Origin: Candidatus Hydrogenedentes bacterium UBA2224
GTDB lineage: Bacteria; Hydrogenedentota; Hydrogenedentia; Hydrogenedentales; SLHB01
NCBI GenBank assembly: GCA_002348185.1
Contig: DDYW01000202.1
Location: forward strand, 1-11,372
Length of the DNA: 11,372 nucleotides
Reading direction: 5' to 3'
The position numbers were made by a program, and so were the translations under genes. Shown here piece after piece: positions 1-6,550 of this stretch. The notes beneath the pieces are model-generated. The model saw only the letters and a program-made list of their open reading frames with translations, was not told the origin of the DNA and ran no database searches. Each line of letters opens with the position of its first letter. Within the stretch, counting starts at the first letter, position 1.

Positions 1-7
1 ATCACAA

Positions 8-20
8 GTCCCGTAGGGAC
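8..20. repeat. GTCCC-GTA-GGGAC palindrome (REP-like)
   Basis: A perfect 5-bp stem with a 3-base loop, followed by GGCAG. Read on the minus strand it gives CTGCCGTCCCTACGGGACT. That is nearly identical to the head of the repeat units near the right end (for example 11200-11218), which lie in the opposite orientation. It is probably a fragment of the same dispersed repeat family, and it may continue beyond the left edge. Confidence 0.6.
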
Positions 21-57
21 GGCAGAGACCTTAGCGCCTATGTTCACGCGTTCCCGA

Positions 58-236
58 GCGCCGAAGGCGCGGCAACATACCAGCCCAGCCTGAAGGGCTG
101 GGTACAGGCGTTCCCACACATCTTCCGGTCTGAAGGACCGGTACATACGGACCTCCGCCGCACATGTCGCGGGCTTTCAGCCCTTCCTTCACTTGGGACA
201 TCCGTTTTCCTGGCCCTTCAGGCCAGGCTGGTATGT
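58..236. repeat. Cluster of five hairpins, REP/BIME-like
   Basis: Five perfect small hairpins lie in a row: GCGCC-GAA-GGCGC (58-70), CCCAGCC-TGAAG-GGCTGGG (84-102), CCGGTC-TGAAG-GACCGG (125-141), GGGCT-TTC-AGCCC (171-183) and CCTGGCC-CTTCA-GGCCAGG (209-227). The stems differ but the loops are alike: GAA/TGAAG in the first three and the reverse complement TTC/CTTCA in the last two, so the array is arranged head to head. An 11-bp inverted repeat (ACATACCAGCC at 75-85, GGCTGGTATGT at 226-236) flanks most of it. This is the architecture of repetitive extragenic palindromes, which in other bacteria are mobilised by REP-associated (RAYT) transposases. None is encoded here. Confidence 0.65.
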
Positions 237-277
237 ATCGCGCCGTTGGCACCCCCGAAATGTGCGCGAGGCGGACC

Positions 278-304
278 GTATGGACGGTATGGACGGTATG
301 GACG
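278..304. repeat. 9-bp direct repeat, three perfect copies
   Basis: GTATGGACG occurs three times in tandem (278-286, 287-295, 296-304) with no mismatch. The period is a multiple of three, so overlapping frames show a repeated tripeptide. No gene is supported here, so it is read as a non-coding microsatellite-like tract. Confidence 0.75.
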
Positions 305-352
305 GGGCCACCTCGGCCAGAGACTCCACCCCCGTCCGCTTCGCGGCCACCA

Positions 353-368
353 CCGCCAGCGGGGGACA
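353..368. repeat. 16-bp element, inverted copy at the right end
   Basis: CCGCCAGCGGGGGACA is repeated exactly, in inverted orientation, at 11354-11369. The right-hand copy lies inside a perfect 7-bp hairpin; here the stem is imperfect. It is probably another member of a dispersed palindromic family. Confidence 0.55.
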
Positions 369-403
369 ACGCCGCGGAATTCTGTAATCACTGTAATGGC
401 GGG

Positions 404-422
404 CGGGGTGGGTCACGCCCCG
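404..422. repeat. GC-rich hairpin
   Basis: CGGGG pairs with CCCCG, extended inward by one wobble pair and one GC pair, around a 5-base loop. No T-run follows, so it is not a typical intrinsic terminator. It lies about 100 bases upstream of the propeller gene and may be another intergenic palindrome. Confidence 0.35.
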
Positions 423-519
423 AACCCGGCGATTGGAGGGCACCGTCTTTTTGCGTTCCCCGTGACCGATCGCGTAATCTCTCCCGCGGGTGCGGTATAT
501 CCACTATGGAGTGCTTTCC

Positions 520-1509
520 ATGAAAACGTTCGCTCTTGCCCTGCTCACAGGCATTGTCCTGGCCGGAACCGCCGCCGCGGCGGATTCCCCGCAATTCCGG
601 GGTCCCCACCGGGACGGCATCTTCCCCGAAACGGGGCTGCTCAAGGAATGGCCGCTGGAAGGCCCCCCGGTGGCCTGGGTCGCCGACGGCATCGGAGCGG
701 GCTACGCCTCGGTATCGGTGGTGGGCGGCGCCATCTACGTACCCGGTATGCTCGAGGACCAGCAGGGCATCCTGTTTGTGCTCGACCTCGCGGGGAACAT
801 CCAGGGCAGGTATCCCTACGGCCCGGAGACGCTGACAAAACAGGCGCCCGGCGCCCGCTCCACCCCCACCATCGACGGCGACCGCCTCTACCTGGTGTCC
901 GGGTTGGGGGTGATCACCTGCTTCCAACTGCCCGGCTGCGCCATCCTCTGGCAGGTGGATATGATAAACCGCTTTAACGGCGCGATGATTGAGTGGGCCA
1001 TTGCCGAATCTCCCCTCATCGATGGCGAAAACCTCATCTGCACCCCGGGCGGGCCCGACGCAAGCGTCGCCGCCCTCAATAAAATGACCGGCGAAACCGT
1101 CTGGACCAGCAAGGGATGGAGCGAGCCGTCGGCCTATTGCTCACCGGATGTGTTCGAGGTCGGCGGGCGCCGCATCATCGTCACCATGACCGCCAAATCG
1201 GTGGTGGCCGTGGATGCCGCAACCGGCGCGTTCCTTTGGAGCCACCCGCACGAGACCGACTACGACATTCACGCCGTCACCCCCGTGCTGCACGGCCGTA
1301 TGCTCTATTACACCGGGGGCTACGGCTCCGGCGGCGGCATGCTGCTGCTCTCGGAAGACGGTTCAAGCATCACCCCCCAGTGGGCCAACAAAAACCTCGA
1401 TTGCCAGCACCACGGTGTGGTGCTCGCGGACGGATACATCTACGGCACGGCCCATAAGAATCGCAGCCTGATGTGTCTCGAACTTGCAACCGGCAAGCTG
1501 GTCTGGTAA
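520..1509 (+). CDS. Secreted PQQ-like beta-propeller protein, prematurely ended
   Basis: Encodes 329 residues. ATG 520 is chosen because GGAG lies 8 bases upstream and the product then begins with a classic Sec signal peptide (MKTFALALLTGIVLAGTAAA, cleavage near AAA-AD). A GTG start at 490 would add ten residues in front of the signal. The mature part opens with an FRGPHRDG motif, as in many PQQ-like (BamB/quinoprotein-type) propellers of planctomycete-like bacteria, followed by blade repeats such as VVAVDAATGAFLWSHP and LMCLELATGKLVW. The protein should sit in the periplasm or at the cell surface. These propellers often lack the cofactor, and no enzymatic role can be assigned. The frame hits TAA at 1507-1509 inside a blade, but the same frame continues for 79 propeller-like codons. 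The product is thus truncated, read through, or the base is a sequence error. Confidence 0.85.
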   Translation: MKTFALALLTGIVLAGTAAAADSPQFRGPHRDGIFPETGLLKEWPLEGPPVAWVADGIGAGYASVSVVGGAIYVPGMLEDQQGILFVLDLAGNIQGRYPYGPETLTKQAPGARSTPTIDGDRLYLVSGLGVITCFQLPGCAILWQVDMINRFNGAMIEWAIAESPLIDGENLICTPGGPDASVAALNKMTGETVWTSKGWSEPSAYCSPDVFEVGGRRIIVTMTAKSVVAVDAATGAFLWSHPHETDYDIHAVTPVLHGRMLYYTGGYGSGGGMLLLSEDGSSITPQWANKNLDCQHHGVVLADGYIYGTAHKNRSLMCLELATGKLVW

Positions 1510-1749
1510 ACTCAAGAGGTCCGTCAGGGCGCCGTTGTCTGCGCCGACGGCATGCTGTATGTCTACGAGGGTCCCAGAGAGGGCACCGTAAGTCTGGTCA
1601 AAGCTGCGCCCGAGGGATTCTCCCGCACGGGCGCGTTTCAGGTGACCTTGGGCGACGGTAATCACTGGGCGCATCCCGTTGTGTCCGGCGGGCGCCTGTA
1701 TATACGTCATGGAGGAGTGCTCATTGCGTACGACATCGCCGCGAAATAA
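1510..1749 (+). pseudogene. C-terminal propeller blades cut off by in-frame TAA
   Basis: Directly after the TAA, in the same frame, 79 codons run to TAA 1747-1749. They encode TQEVRQGAVVCADGMLYVY, then a stretch with GTVSLVKAAPEGF, then HWAHPVVSGGRLYIRHGGVL and IAYDIAAK. This is a normal propeller ending: it finishes the strand begun by TGKLVW and supplies the final blade, including the HWAHPV...GRLYIRHG motif usual at the end of this family. There is no frameshift and no good internal start with a ribosome-binding site; ATG 1552 has none visible. Without the stop the protein would be 409 residues. Decay therefore appears limited to one codon, perhaps an AAA to TAA change. The last 26 bases overlap the pseudopilin gene. 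Confidence 0.75.
1711..1717 (+). promoter_or_regulatory. Ribosome-binding site for the pseudopilin
   Basis: GGAGGAG lies 6 bases before TTG 1724, ideal spacing. It is embedded in the propeller frame, where it encodes Gly-Gly-Val. It favours TTG 1724 over ATG 1709, which starts before this site, and over TTG 1679. Confidence 0.55.
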
Positions 1750-2737
1750 CAGACCCGGCCAGGCCGGCGGATTCACACTCATTGAATTGCTGGTGGTCAT
1801 CGCCATCATCGGCATTCTGGCCGCGATCCTTCTGCCCGCTCTCGCCCGCGCCCGTGAGGCCGCCCGCCGCGCGAGTTGCCAGAACAATCTCAAACAGATG
1901 GGACTCGTCTACAAAATGTATGCGAACGAATCGGGAGGCCTGTTCCCCCGCATTCATGGCGATCAGCTTTGGGGAGCGGCCGTGCCTGCCGGATGTACCG
2001 ACGGCAATATCCGGGCCAGCCTGGCGCCGCACATTCCCGCCATCTTCCCCGAATACCTGTCCGACCTCAATGTCCTGATTTGCCCGTCAGATCCCGAGGC
2101 CGGCGCCGGCAGCCCGCTGTCCATCATTGAGAGCCTCCCCGGGCAGGTGTGCCCGTACGAAGGTCTGCCCTCCAAACCCGACACCAGCTACCTCTACTAC
2201 GGCTACCTGATCAACAAGGTCTCCGAGACCGACCCGGCGTTCGATGTTGCCATGTTCGGGTTTCCTTCGGCCATGGTTTCCGCTCAGATGGCCTACCTCA
2301 TGGCGTGCTTGTCCTATCTGCCCCCGACCTTTAACGGCGTCCTGGGCGACCACGACCCCGTGAACGATGCCCTGTTGGACCGCGACATCAATAACGCCGC
2401 CGTTCACGGTATGTTCGCCGCCATGGCGACGCCGCCCGGCGTGAACCTCGGAAATGGCGGCGATGCGACAATCTACCGGCTCCGGGAGGGCGTCGAACGC
2501 TTCGCCATCACCGACATCAACAACCCCGCGGCTTCCGAAACCGCGCAAAGCGCTATGCCGGTCATGTGGGACGTCGTCTCAGCCACCACCACGGCAAGCG
2601 CCCAGTTCAACCACATTCCCGGAGGCGCCAACACCCTCTACATGGACGGCCACGTGGCGTTTAACCGGTACCCCGAAGAATTTCCCGCGTCCCCGTCGTT
2701 TGCCGTCCTGGGCGCCCTGTTCAGCCTGGGGGAATGA
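1724..2737 (+). CDS. Type IV pseudopilin-like protein, H-x(n)-DG type
   Basis: About 337 residues from TTG 1724, which has a strong upstream GGAGGAG; ATG 1709 would add five residues. The N-terminus is a textbook class III (prepilin) signal: a basic leader, then cleavage at G16/F17 in GGFTLIELLVVIAIIGILAA, with Glu at +5 of the mature protein. A hydrophobic helix (about 17-40) and ARAREAARRASCQNNLKQMG follow, as in DUF1559-like pseudopilins. Near the C-terminus FNHIPGGANTLYMDGHV (295-311) carries the His...Asp-Gly motif, with ten rather than nine residues between His297 and Asp308. Such proteins are numerous in planctomycete-like bacteria and are thought to be processed by PilD peptidase and displayed through a type II secretion/type IV pilus-like machine. 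Their cargo or role is unknown. It overlaps the propeller end by 26 bases, which suggests translational coupling. Confidence 0.9.
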   Translation: MRTTSPRNNRPGQAGGFTLIELLVVIAIIGILAAILLPALARAREAARRASCQNNLKQMGLVYKMYANESGGLFPRIHGDQLWGAAVPAGCTDGNIRASLAPHIPAIFPEYLSDLNVLICPSDPEAGAGSPLSIIESLPGQVCPYEGLPSKPDTSYLYYGYLINKVSETDPAFDVAMFGFPSAMVSAQMAYLMACLSYLPPTFNGVLGDHDPVNDALLDRDINNAAVHGMFAAMATPPGVNLGNGGDATIYRLREGVERFAITDINNPAASETAQSAMPVMWDVVSATTTASAQFNHIPGGANTLYMDGHVAFNRYPEEFPASPSFAVLGALFSLGE

Positions 2738-2824
2738 GCCCGGCTCGAAGCACGGGCGCGCGCGCCGCACGAACCGCGCGGAATTCTCCCGGTCCGCCCG
2801 GATGACGGCCCAGGGCCGCGAGGT
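2738..2824. other. Convergent intergenic gap with palindromes
   Basis: This gap separates the pseudopilin gene from the oppositely oriented PPC-domain gene. It contains perfect palindromes at 2755-2766 (GGCGCGCGCGCC), 2774-2781 (CCGCGCGG) and 2806-2818 (CGGCCC-A-GGGCCG). A shared two-way terminator would be expected here, but no T-tract follows any stem, so termination function is only a guess. Confidence 0.35.
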
Positions 2825-5185
2825 TTACCGGGCAACGATTTCAAACGGAATCGCGGGCAAAACGCCGGCGGGAACGCGCTGCATCTCCCGGGTCGCCCCC
2901 TTCCCCGAAGGCCGTTCCACATAGGCCTCGACAATGACGTTGTCCGCCAGACCGGCCGCCGTCGTCCCCGCATCCGCAGTCAGCAGGAACGCCAGACCCT
3001 CCGGGACAACCTGCATCTCCCCGAGCGCCAGGCCCGCCGGCGGGTCGAGCAACTCTAGTTTCACCGTTCTGCGCACCAGGGGTTGCGGCGCCTTCACGCG
3101 CACCTCCGCGCTGCCGCCCGCGGGGATCTGGACTACCCCCGTGTCCGCGAGCGCCACCTGCCCGGCGAACTGCCTGCCGCCCCGCACAGCCACCATCAAT
3201 TCTCCGGCGGGCGCCAGATGCCGGTACAAGAACGCCTGCATCAGCTCGTCGGCAGGGAGCGCGCGCCGGCGGACCTCACGCCCGCCAATCACAGCGCGAC
3301 CCTCCAGGTGAATCGCCACGGCACCCTCGGGCGTCCGGGCCGGAGTGCTCAACGTCATCCAAATGCTGCGTTTCCCCGGAGGGATTCGGCCGCCGCTCAG
3401 CACAAAGCCTTCGGGCGCGTCACGCAATACCATCTCAATCTCGCCGTCAAAACCGTCCCGCCGCAGCACATGCACACACACCGGCGTCGCGAGTCCGGCG
3501 ATGGCATTCACGCTTGCCGGGGTCACACGCAGCGCGAAATCCGGGTCCGGCGGCCCCACCCGAAGCCGGTACGCATACGCGCTACCCCCCTGCCCCTGCG
3601 CATCGGCGACCTCGACATAATACGCGCCGTCCGCGGGCAACTCGGTCCGCAGCCACGAATCCGCGTCGTGCGTCAGCAGACCGCCCAGCCGGTACAGGTA
3701 CTCGTCGTTGTCCTCGAAATCGTCATTCCACGCCACCACGGCCCCCGAGGCGTCAATCACCCGCACCAGCGAATCCAGGGGAGACCGCAGCCGCCGTCCA
3801 AGCACTTCCGCCACAAGCGTGTCGCCCGCCCGCCGCTCAATCGCGAACACGTCCACGTCGCCCGGAGCATCGATGCGGCCATTAATGATACGCGGCACGG
3901 CAATCGCCTGCGCGGCATCCGGCGCATTGTTGGGCTCGGCTTCAATGCACTCCTCCAGCGTGTCCACAGCGTAGAGCACTCCATTGGACACGCCGTCCCC
4001 GTCTTCCAGAACCGCGGTGCGCACGCCGTCCACGCCATAATCGGTGTTCAACGCCAACACACCGGCCGGCAGGTTCCACCCGCCGATTTCCGCGCTAATC
4101 GGGTCTCCCGCGCGCCCTCCCAGCGGAAACAGGCTCGTGATAAACGGATGCTCGCCGACCGAGATGCGATACACAAAATCCTCCCGCCCACGGAAGATCG
4201 AATCGCGGATTTCCAGATGGTATACCCCATCCTTCGGGATCTCGTAATACAGCACCGGATCCGGATCAAACCGGAAATCATCCACATAGGCCACCTCGTT
4301 GCCCCGGGCGTCGTACAGCGCCAACGCGGCCTGAAACCACCCCGGCACCGCGTCCGCAAGATACGGCGCCAGACTCCGCGCGTGTGTTTCAATGACCAGG
4401 CTCTGCCCGCCCCGGCACTGCAGCGCGAACCGGTCGACATCGCCCGGCAGGATCTGGCCGTTCAGCAGAACCGGCAGCTCCAATGGCCTGATTTTCACGG
4501 CCTTGGCGCCCGGCCGCGGATCGTTCGGCTCCAGCTCCTGCACCTCGGCCAGCGTGTTCACCTCGAACACCATGGGATTGGTCAGCCCCCCCGCCGTCTG
4601 CAGACGAATCTCCCGCGGACCCGGCCTGGCGCCGGGCTCGATGTGCACCTCGATACGCACCATTTCCGCAATTTGCGGGTTCAACTGCTTCTTGCTGAAA
4701 TTGGCGAGAAGGTGCTGCAGATGCGCCAGCTCCCGCAGGCTCATCCCGTCTATCCGGTCCAGCAACGGGTGGCCCGGCAGCTTGACCGGCTCTTCCCCGC
4801 CCGTCGGCGCGGTACTCGCCTCGCCGGACTTGTCTGTTTCAGCAGCCGGCGCGGCCGCTGTGCTTCGATTCTTTTGTTCCGCGAGCCGCTGGTCGCGCGC
4901 CAGGGCCATCCGCCGCGCAATCTCCCGGCGTTCCTCCCCCTTCAGGTTCCGAATCGGACGGTAATACTCCACCGCAGCCGCCCGGACTCCGTCGCCCGAC
5001 ACGCACACGTCCCCGTTCGCGCCCCTCAGATTCTGGCCGCCAGCAATGACTTCCAGCGTCGCGCCCGCTTGCCCGCCGGCCGGGTACAGGTACCCGATGT
5101 GCGGCGCGCGTTTCGCCTCCTGCCCCAGAGCCGCTGGCGCCAGGAATGCCGCGGCAACTACCACCACGCGTACGAATGTCCGCAT
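2825..5185 (-). CDS. Secreted protein with two PPC domains
   Basis: 786 residues. ATG at 5185 is preceded by GAGGA about 8 bases upstream, and the product starts with a Sec signal peptide (about 1-21, ending PAALG). Domains in order: an IPT/TIG-like segment (PHIGYLYPAGGQAGATLEV, about 28-75); a charged and Ala/Ser/Thr-rich linker (about 82-135); a beta segment (about 175-212); a PPC domain opened by ELEPNDP and LNGQILPGDVDRFAL (about 217-343); a second IPT-like segment starting PFITSLFPLGG (348 on); a second PPC domain with EAEPNNAPDAAQAI and INGRIDAPGDVDVFAIE (about 415-543); and beta-rich Ig-like C-terminal segments. PPC domains usually fold as small beta-sandwiches on secreted proteins. 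No protease or hydrolase domain is visible. It is the last gene of the operon, 19 bases behind the DUF1501 gene, and is probably an extracellular partner of those proteins. Confidence 0.88.
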   Translation of the reverse strand: MRTFVRVVVVAAAFLAPAALGQEAKRAPHIGYLYPAGGQAGATLEVIAGGQNLRGANGDVCVSGDGVRAAAVEYYRPIRNLKGEERREIARRMALARDQRLAEQKNRSTAAAPAAETDKSGEASTAPTGGEEPVKLPGHPLLDRIDGMSLRELAHLQHLLANFSKKQLNPQIAEMVRIEVHIEPGARPGPREIRLQTAGGLTNPMVFEVNTLAEVQELEPNDPRPGAKAVKIRPLELPVLLNGQILPGDVDRFALQCRGGQSLVIETHARSLAPYLADAVPGWFQAALALYDARGNEVAYVDDFRFDPDPVLYYEIPKDGVYHLEIRDSIFRGREDFVYRISVGEHPFITSLFPLGGRAGDPISAEIGGWNLPAGVLALNTDYGVDGVRTAVLEDGDGVSNGVLYAVDTLEECIEAEPNNAPDAAQAIAVPRIINGRIDAPGDVDVFAIERRAGDTLVAEVLGRRLRSPLDSLVRVIDASGAVVAWNDDFEDNDEYLYRLGGLLTHDADSWLRTELPADGAYYVEVADAQGQGGSAYAYRLRVGPPDPDFALRVTPASVNAIAGLATPVCVHVLRRDGFDGEIEMVLRDAPEGFVLSGGRIPPGKRSIWMTLSTPARTPEGAVAIHLEGRAVIGGREVRRRALPADELMQAFLYRHLAPAGELMVAVRGGRQFAGQVALADTGVVQIPAGGSAEVRVKAPQPLVRRTVKLELLDPPAGLALGEMQVVPEGLAFLLTADAGTTAAGLADNVIVEAYVERPSGKGATREMQRVPAGVLPAIPFEIVAR

Positions 5186-5204
5186 TGTCCGATTCCTCGT
5201 GTGC

Positions 5205-6530
5205 TCAGATGAGTTCGCTCAGACGGCCGCCGCTCGGCACCCCGTCTCCCGGCTCGGGCAAGACCCGCAATTCCAGACCACGCGGGTTCGGCAGGGGCCC
5301 GTCCGGATCGATCCCGAGCAATTCATACATGGTCCCGATGAGGTCCAGCGGGTACACCGGCCGTTCCGCCACCTCTTCCCCCCGTGCATCGGAGGCGCCA
5401 AGCACCCGCCCACCCTGGAATCCGCCGCCCGCGACCACCGAGCAGAAACATTTGCCGTAATGCTGGCGGCCGCCGTTCCACGGAGCGCCCCACTCCACCT
5501 TCGGGCTTCGCCCAAACTCCCCGCCCCACCACACGATCGTGCTGTCCAGCAACCCCCGGTCAGCGAGGTCCTGCAGCAGTGTCGCCATCCCCTGGTCCAG
5601 CTCCGGCAGCTTCCGTTTCATGATCTCGAAATGCTGCTTGTGCGTGTCCCATCCTTTGTAGTTGATCGTCACGTAAGGCACCCCGGCCTCGACCAGCCGC
5701 CGCGCCATCAGGCACGACTGGCCAAACGTGTTGCGGCCGTACCGGTCGCGCATCTCGTCGCCTTCAACGTTCAAATCGAACAGGCGCCGGGCCTCCCCGA
5801 GTCCGTAGGCGTTTTCCTCGCAGGCGTCAAGCCGCGCGAACTGCTCGTTTCCCGGCATGGCCCGGCCCAGCGAGTCCAGAGCATGAAGCAAGTCCCGACG
5901 CGCCAACTGCCGTTCATCCGGGATGCCTTCCGCCACGATGCCTTCCACCACGAATGGCTCCCGGCTGGGATTGCCCCCGGTGGCAAACGGCTTGTAACGC
6001 TGGCCGAGCAGCCCCGCTTCCGAAAAGCGCCCCTGCGGCTCCGTCAGCACCACATACGGAGGCACAATCCCCGCATACCCCTGGTCGTACCCCTTGAACA
6101 GCGCCACCACCGCCCCCGCGCACGGATACACCAGCCGATCCGGGTGCCGGCCCGTCTGCACAATGTACGAGGCCGTCTCGTGCGCATTCACCCCATGGGT
6201 CATGCTGCGGATGATCGCGTACTTGTCCGCTTGCTGCGCCAGCCGGGGCAGCGCGGCGTTGATCTGAATCCCGTCCACGTTCGTCGCAAGGGACTCTCCC
6301 AGGGGACCGCAATAGTCGCTTCCCGCATCCGGCTTCGGATCAAAGGTATCCAGATGTGACGGACCGCCCCACATCCAGATCTGGATGACCGACTTCGCGC
6401 GCGTATCCGCGGGCGCCGCGGCCGCAACCGGACGTTTCCCGTCCAGCAGCGCCAGCGCAGCGGCCCCAAACACGCCTCGCCGCAACGCCGCCCGCCGCGT
6501 CATCCCGTGCCGTCTCCGTTGCGATTCCAT
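5205..6530 (-). CDS. DUF1501 family exported protein
   Basis: 441 residues from ATG 6530, chosen for GGGAG about 9 bases upstream; MTRR at 6503 is an alternative. The leader carries twin-arginine-like motifs (MTRRAALRRGVFGAAALALL, residues 10-29), so Tat export is likely, as is usual for this family. Typical DUF1501 blocks are seen: QIWMWGGPSHLDTFDPKPD (50-68), HGVNAHETASY (112-122), NYKGWDTHKQHF (290-301), VWWGGEFGRSPKVE (333-346) and GRQHY (354-358). DUF1501 proteins are related to the alkaline phosphatase/sulfatase superfamily. The Asp, His and Glu in these blocks (such as D61, H117, D295, H297, E338, H357) could bind metal, but that is inferred and the substrate is unknown. The length is normal. 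It sits between the PSD1 and PPC genes, with gaps of 20 and 19 bases, indicating one transcript. Confidence 0.93.
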   Translation of the reverse strand: MESQRRRHGMTRRAALRRGVFGAAALALLDGKRPVAAAAPADTRAKSVIQIWMWGGPSHLDTFDPKPDAGSDYCGPLGESLATNVDGIQINAALPRLAQQADKYAIIRSMTHGVNAHETASYIVQTGRHPDRLVYPCAGAVVALFKGYDQGYAGIVPPYVVLTEPQGRFSEAGLLGQRYKPFATGGNPSREPFVVEGIVAEGIPDERQLARRDLLHALDSLGRAMPGNEQFARLDACEENAYGLGEARRLFDLNVEGDEMRDRYGRNTFGQSCLMARRLVEAGVPYVTINYKGWDTHKQHFEIMKRKLPELDQGMATLLQDLADRGLLDSTIVWWGGEFGRSPKVEWGAPWNGGRQHYGKCFCSVVAGGGFQGGRVLGASDARGEEVAERPVYPLDLIGTMYELLGIDPDGPLPNPRGLELRVLPEPGDGVPSGGRLSELI

Positions 6531-6550
6531 ACATCCCGTCTCCCGCCGGC

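Larger units (their letters stand above)
1..519. other. Left intergenic region with palindromic repeats
   Basis: No convincing gene lies here. Short open frames exist on both strands, but they run across palindromes and short tandem repeats and give low-complexity products (HTV or DGM repeated), so they are judged non-coding. The region holds a GTCCC/GGGAC palindrome, a cluster of hairpins with GAA or TGAAG loops, a 9-bp triplication, a palindrome family shared with the right end, and a GC-rich hairpin at 404-422. A weak sigma-70-like pair (TTGCGT at 451-456, TAATCT at 475-480, 18-base spacer) could serve the propeller gene at 520, but it matches only three bases in each box. The ribosome-binding site GGAG at 508-511 is clear. 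Confidence 0.7.

Noticed and set aside
1..500. Insertion sequence remnant
   Set aside because: No transposase fragment, terminal inverted repeats of IS type or target duplication was found. The palindromes fit REP-like elements better.
246..977. 243-codon plus-strand frame running from the left region into the propeller
   Set aside because: It crosses tandem repeats and then runs out of frame over the propeller, whose signal peptide and blade motifs are clear in the other frame.
1552..1749. Independent small gene starting at ATG 1552
   Set aside because: No ribosome-binding site precedes it, and the sequence simply continues the interrupted propeller in the same frame.
3083..5212. 709-codon plus-strand open frame opposite the PPC gene
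   Set aside because: The product is Arg, His and Pro rich with no recognisable domain, as expected of an antisense frame. The minus strand carries a signal peptide and PPC motifs.
5046..6359. 437-codon plus-strand open frame opposite DUF1501
   Set aside because: Antisense shadow; the minus strand has all DUF1501 motifs.
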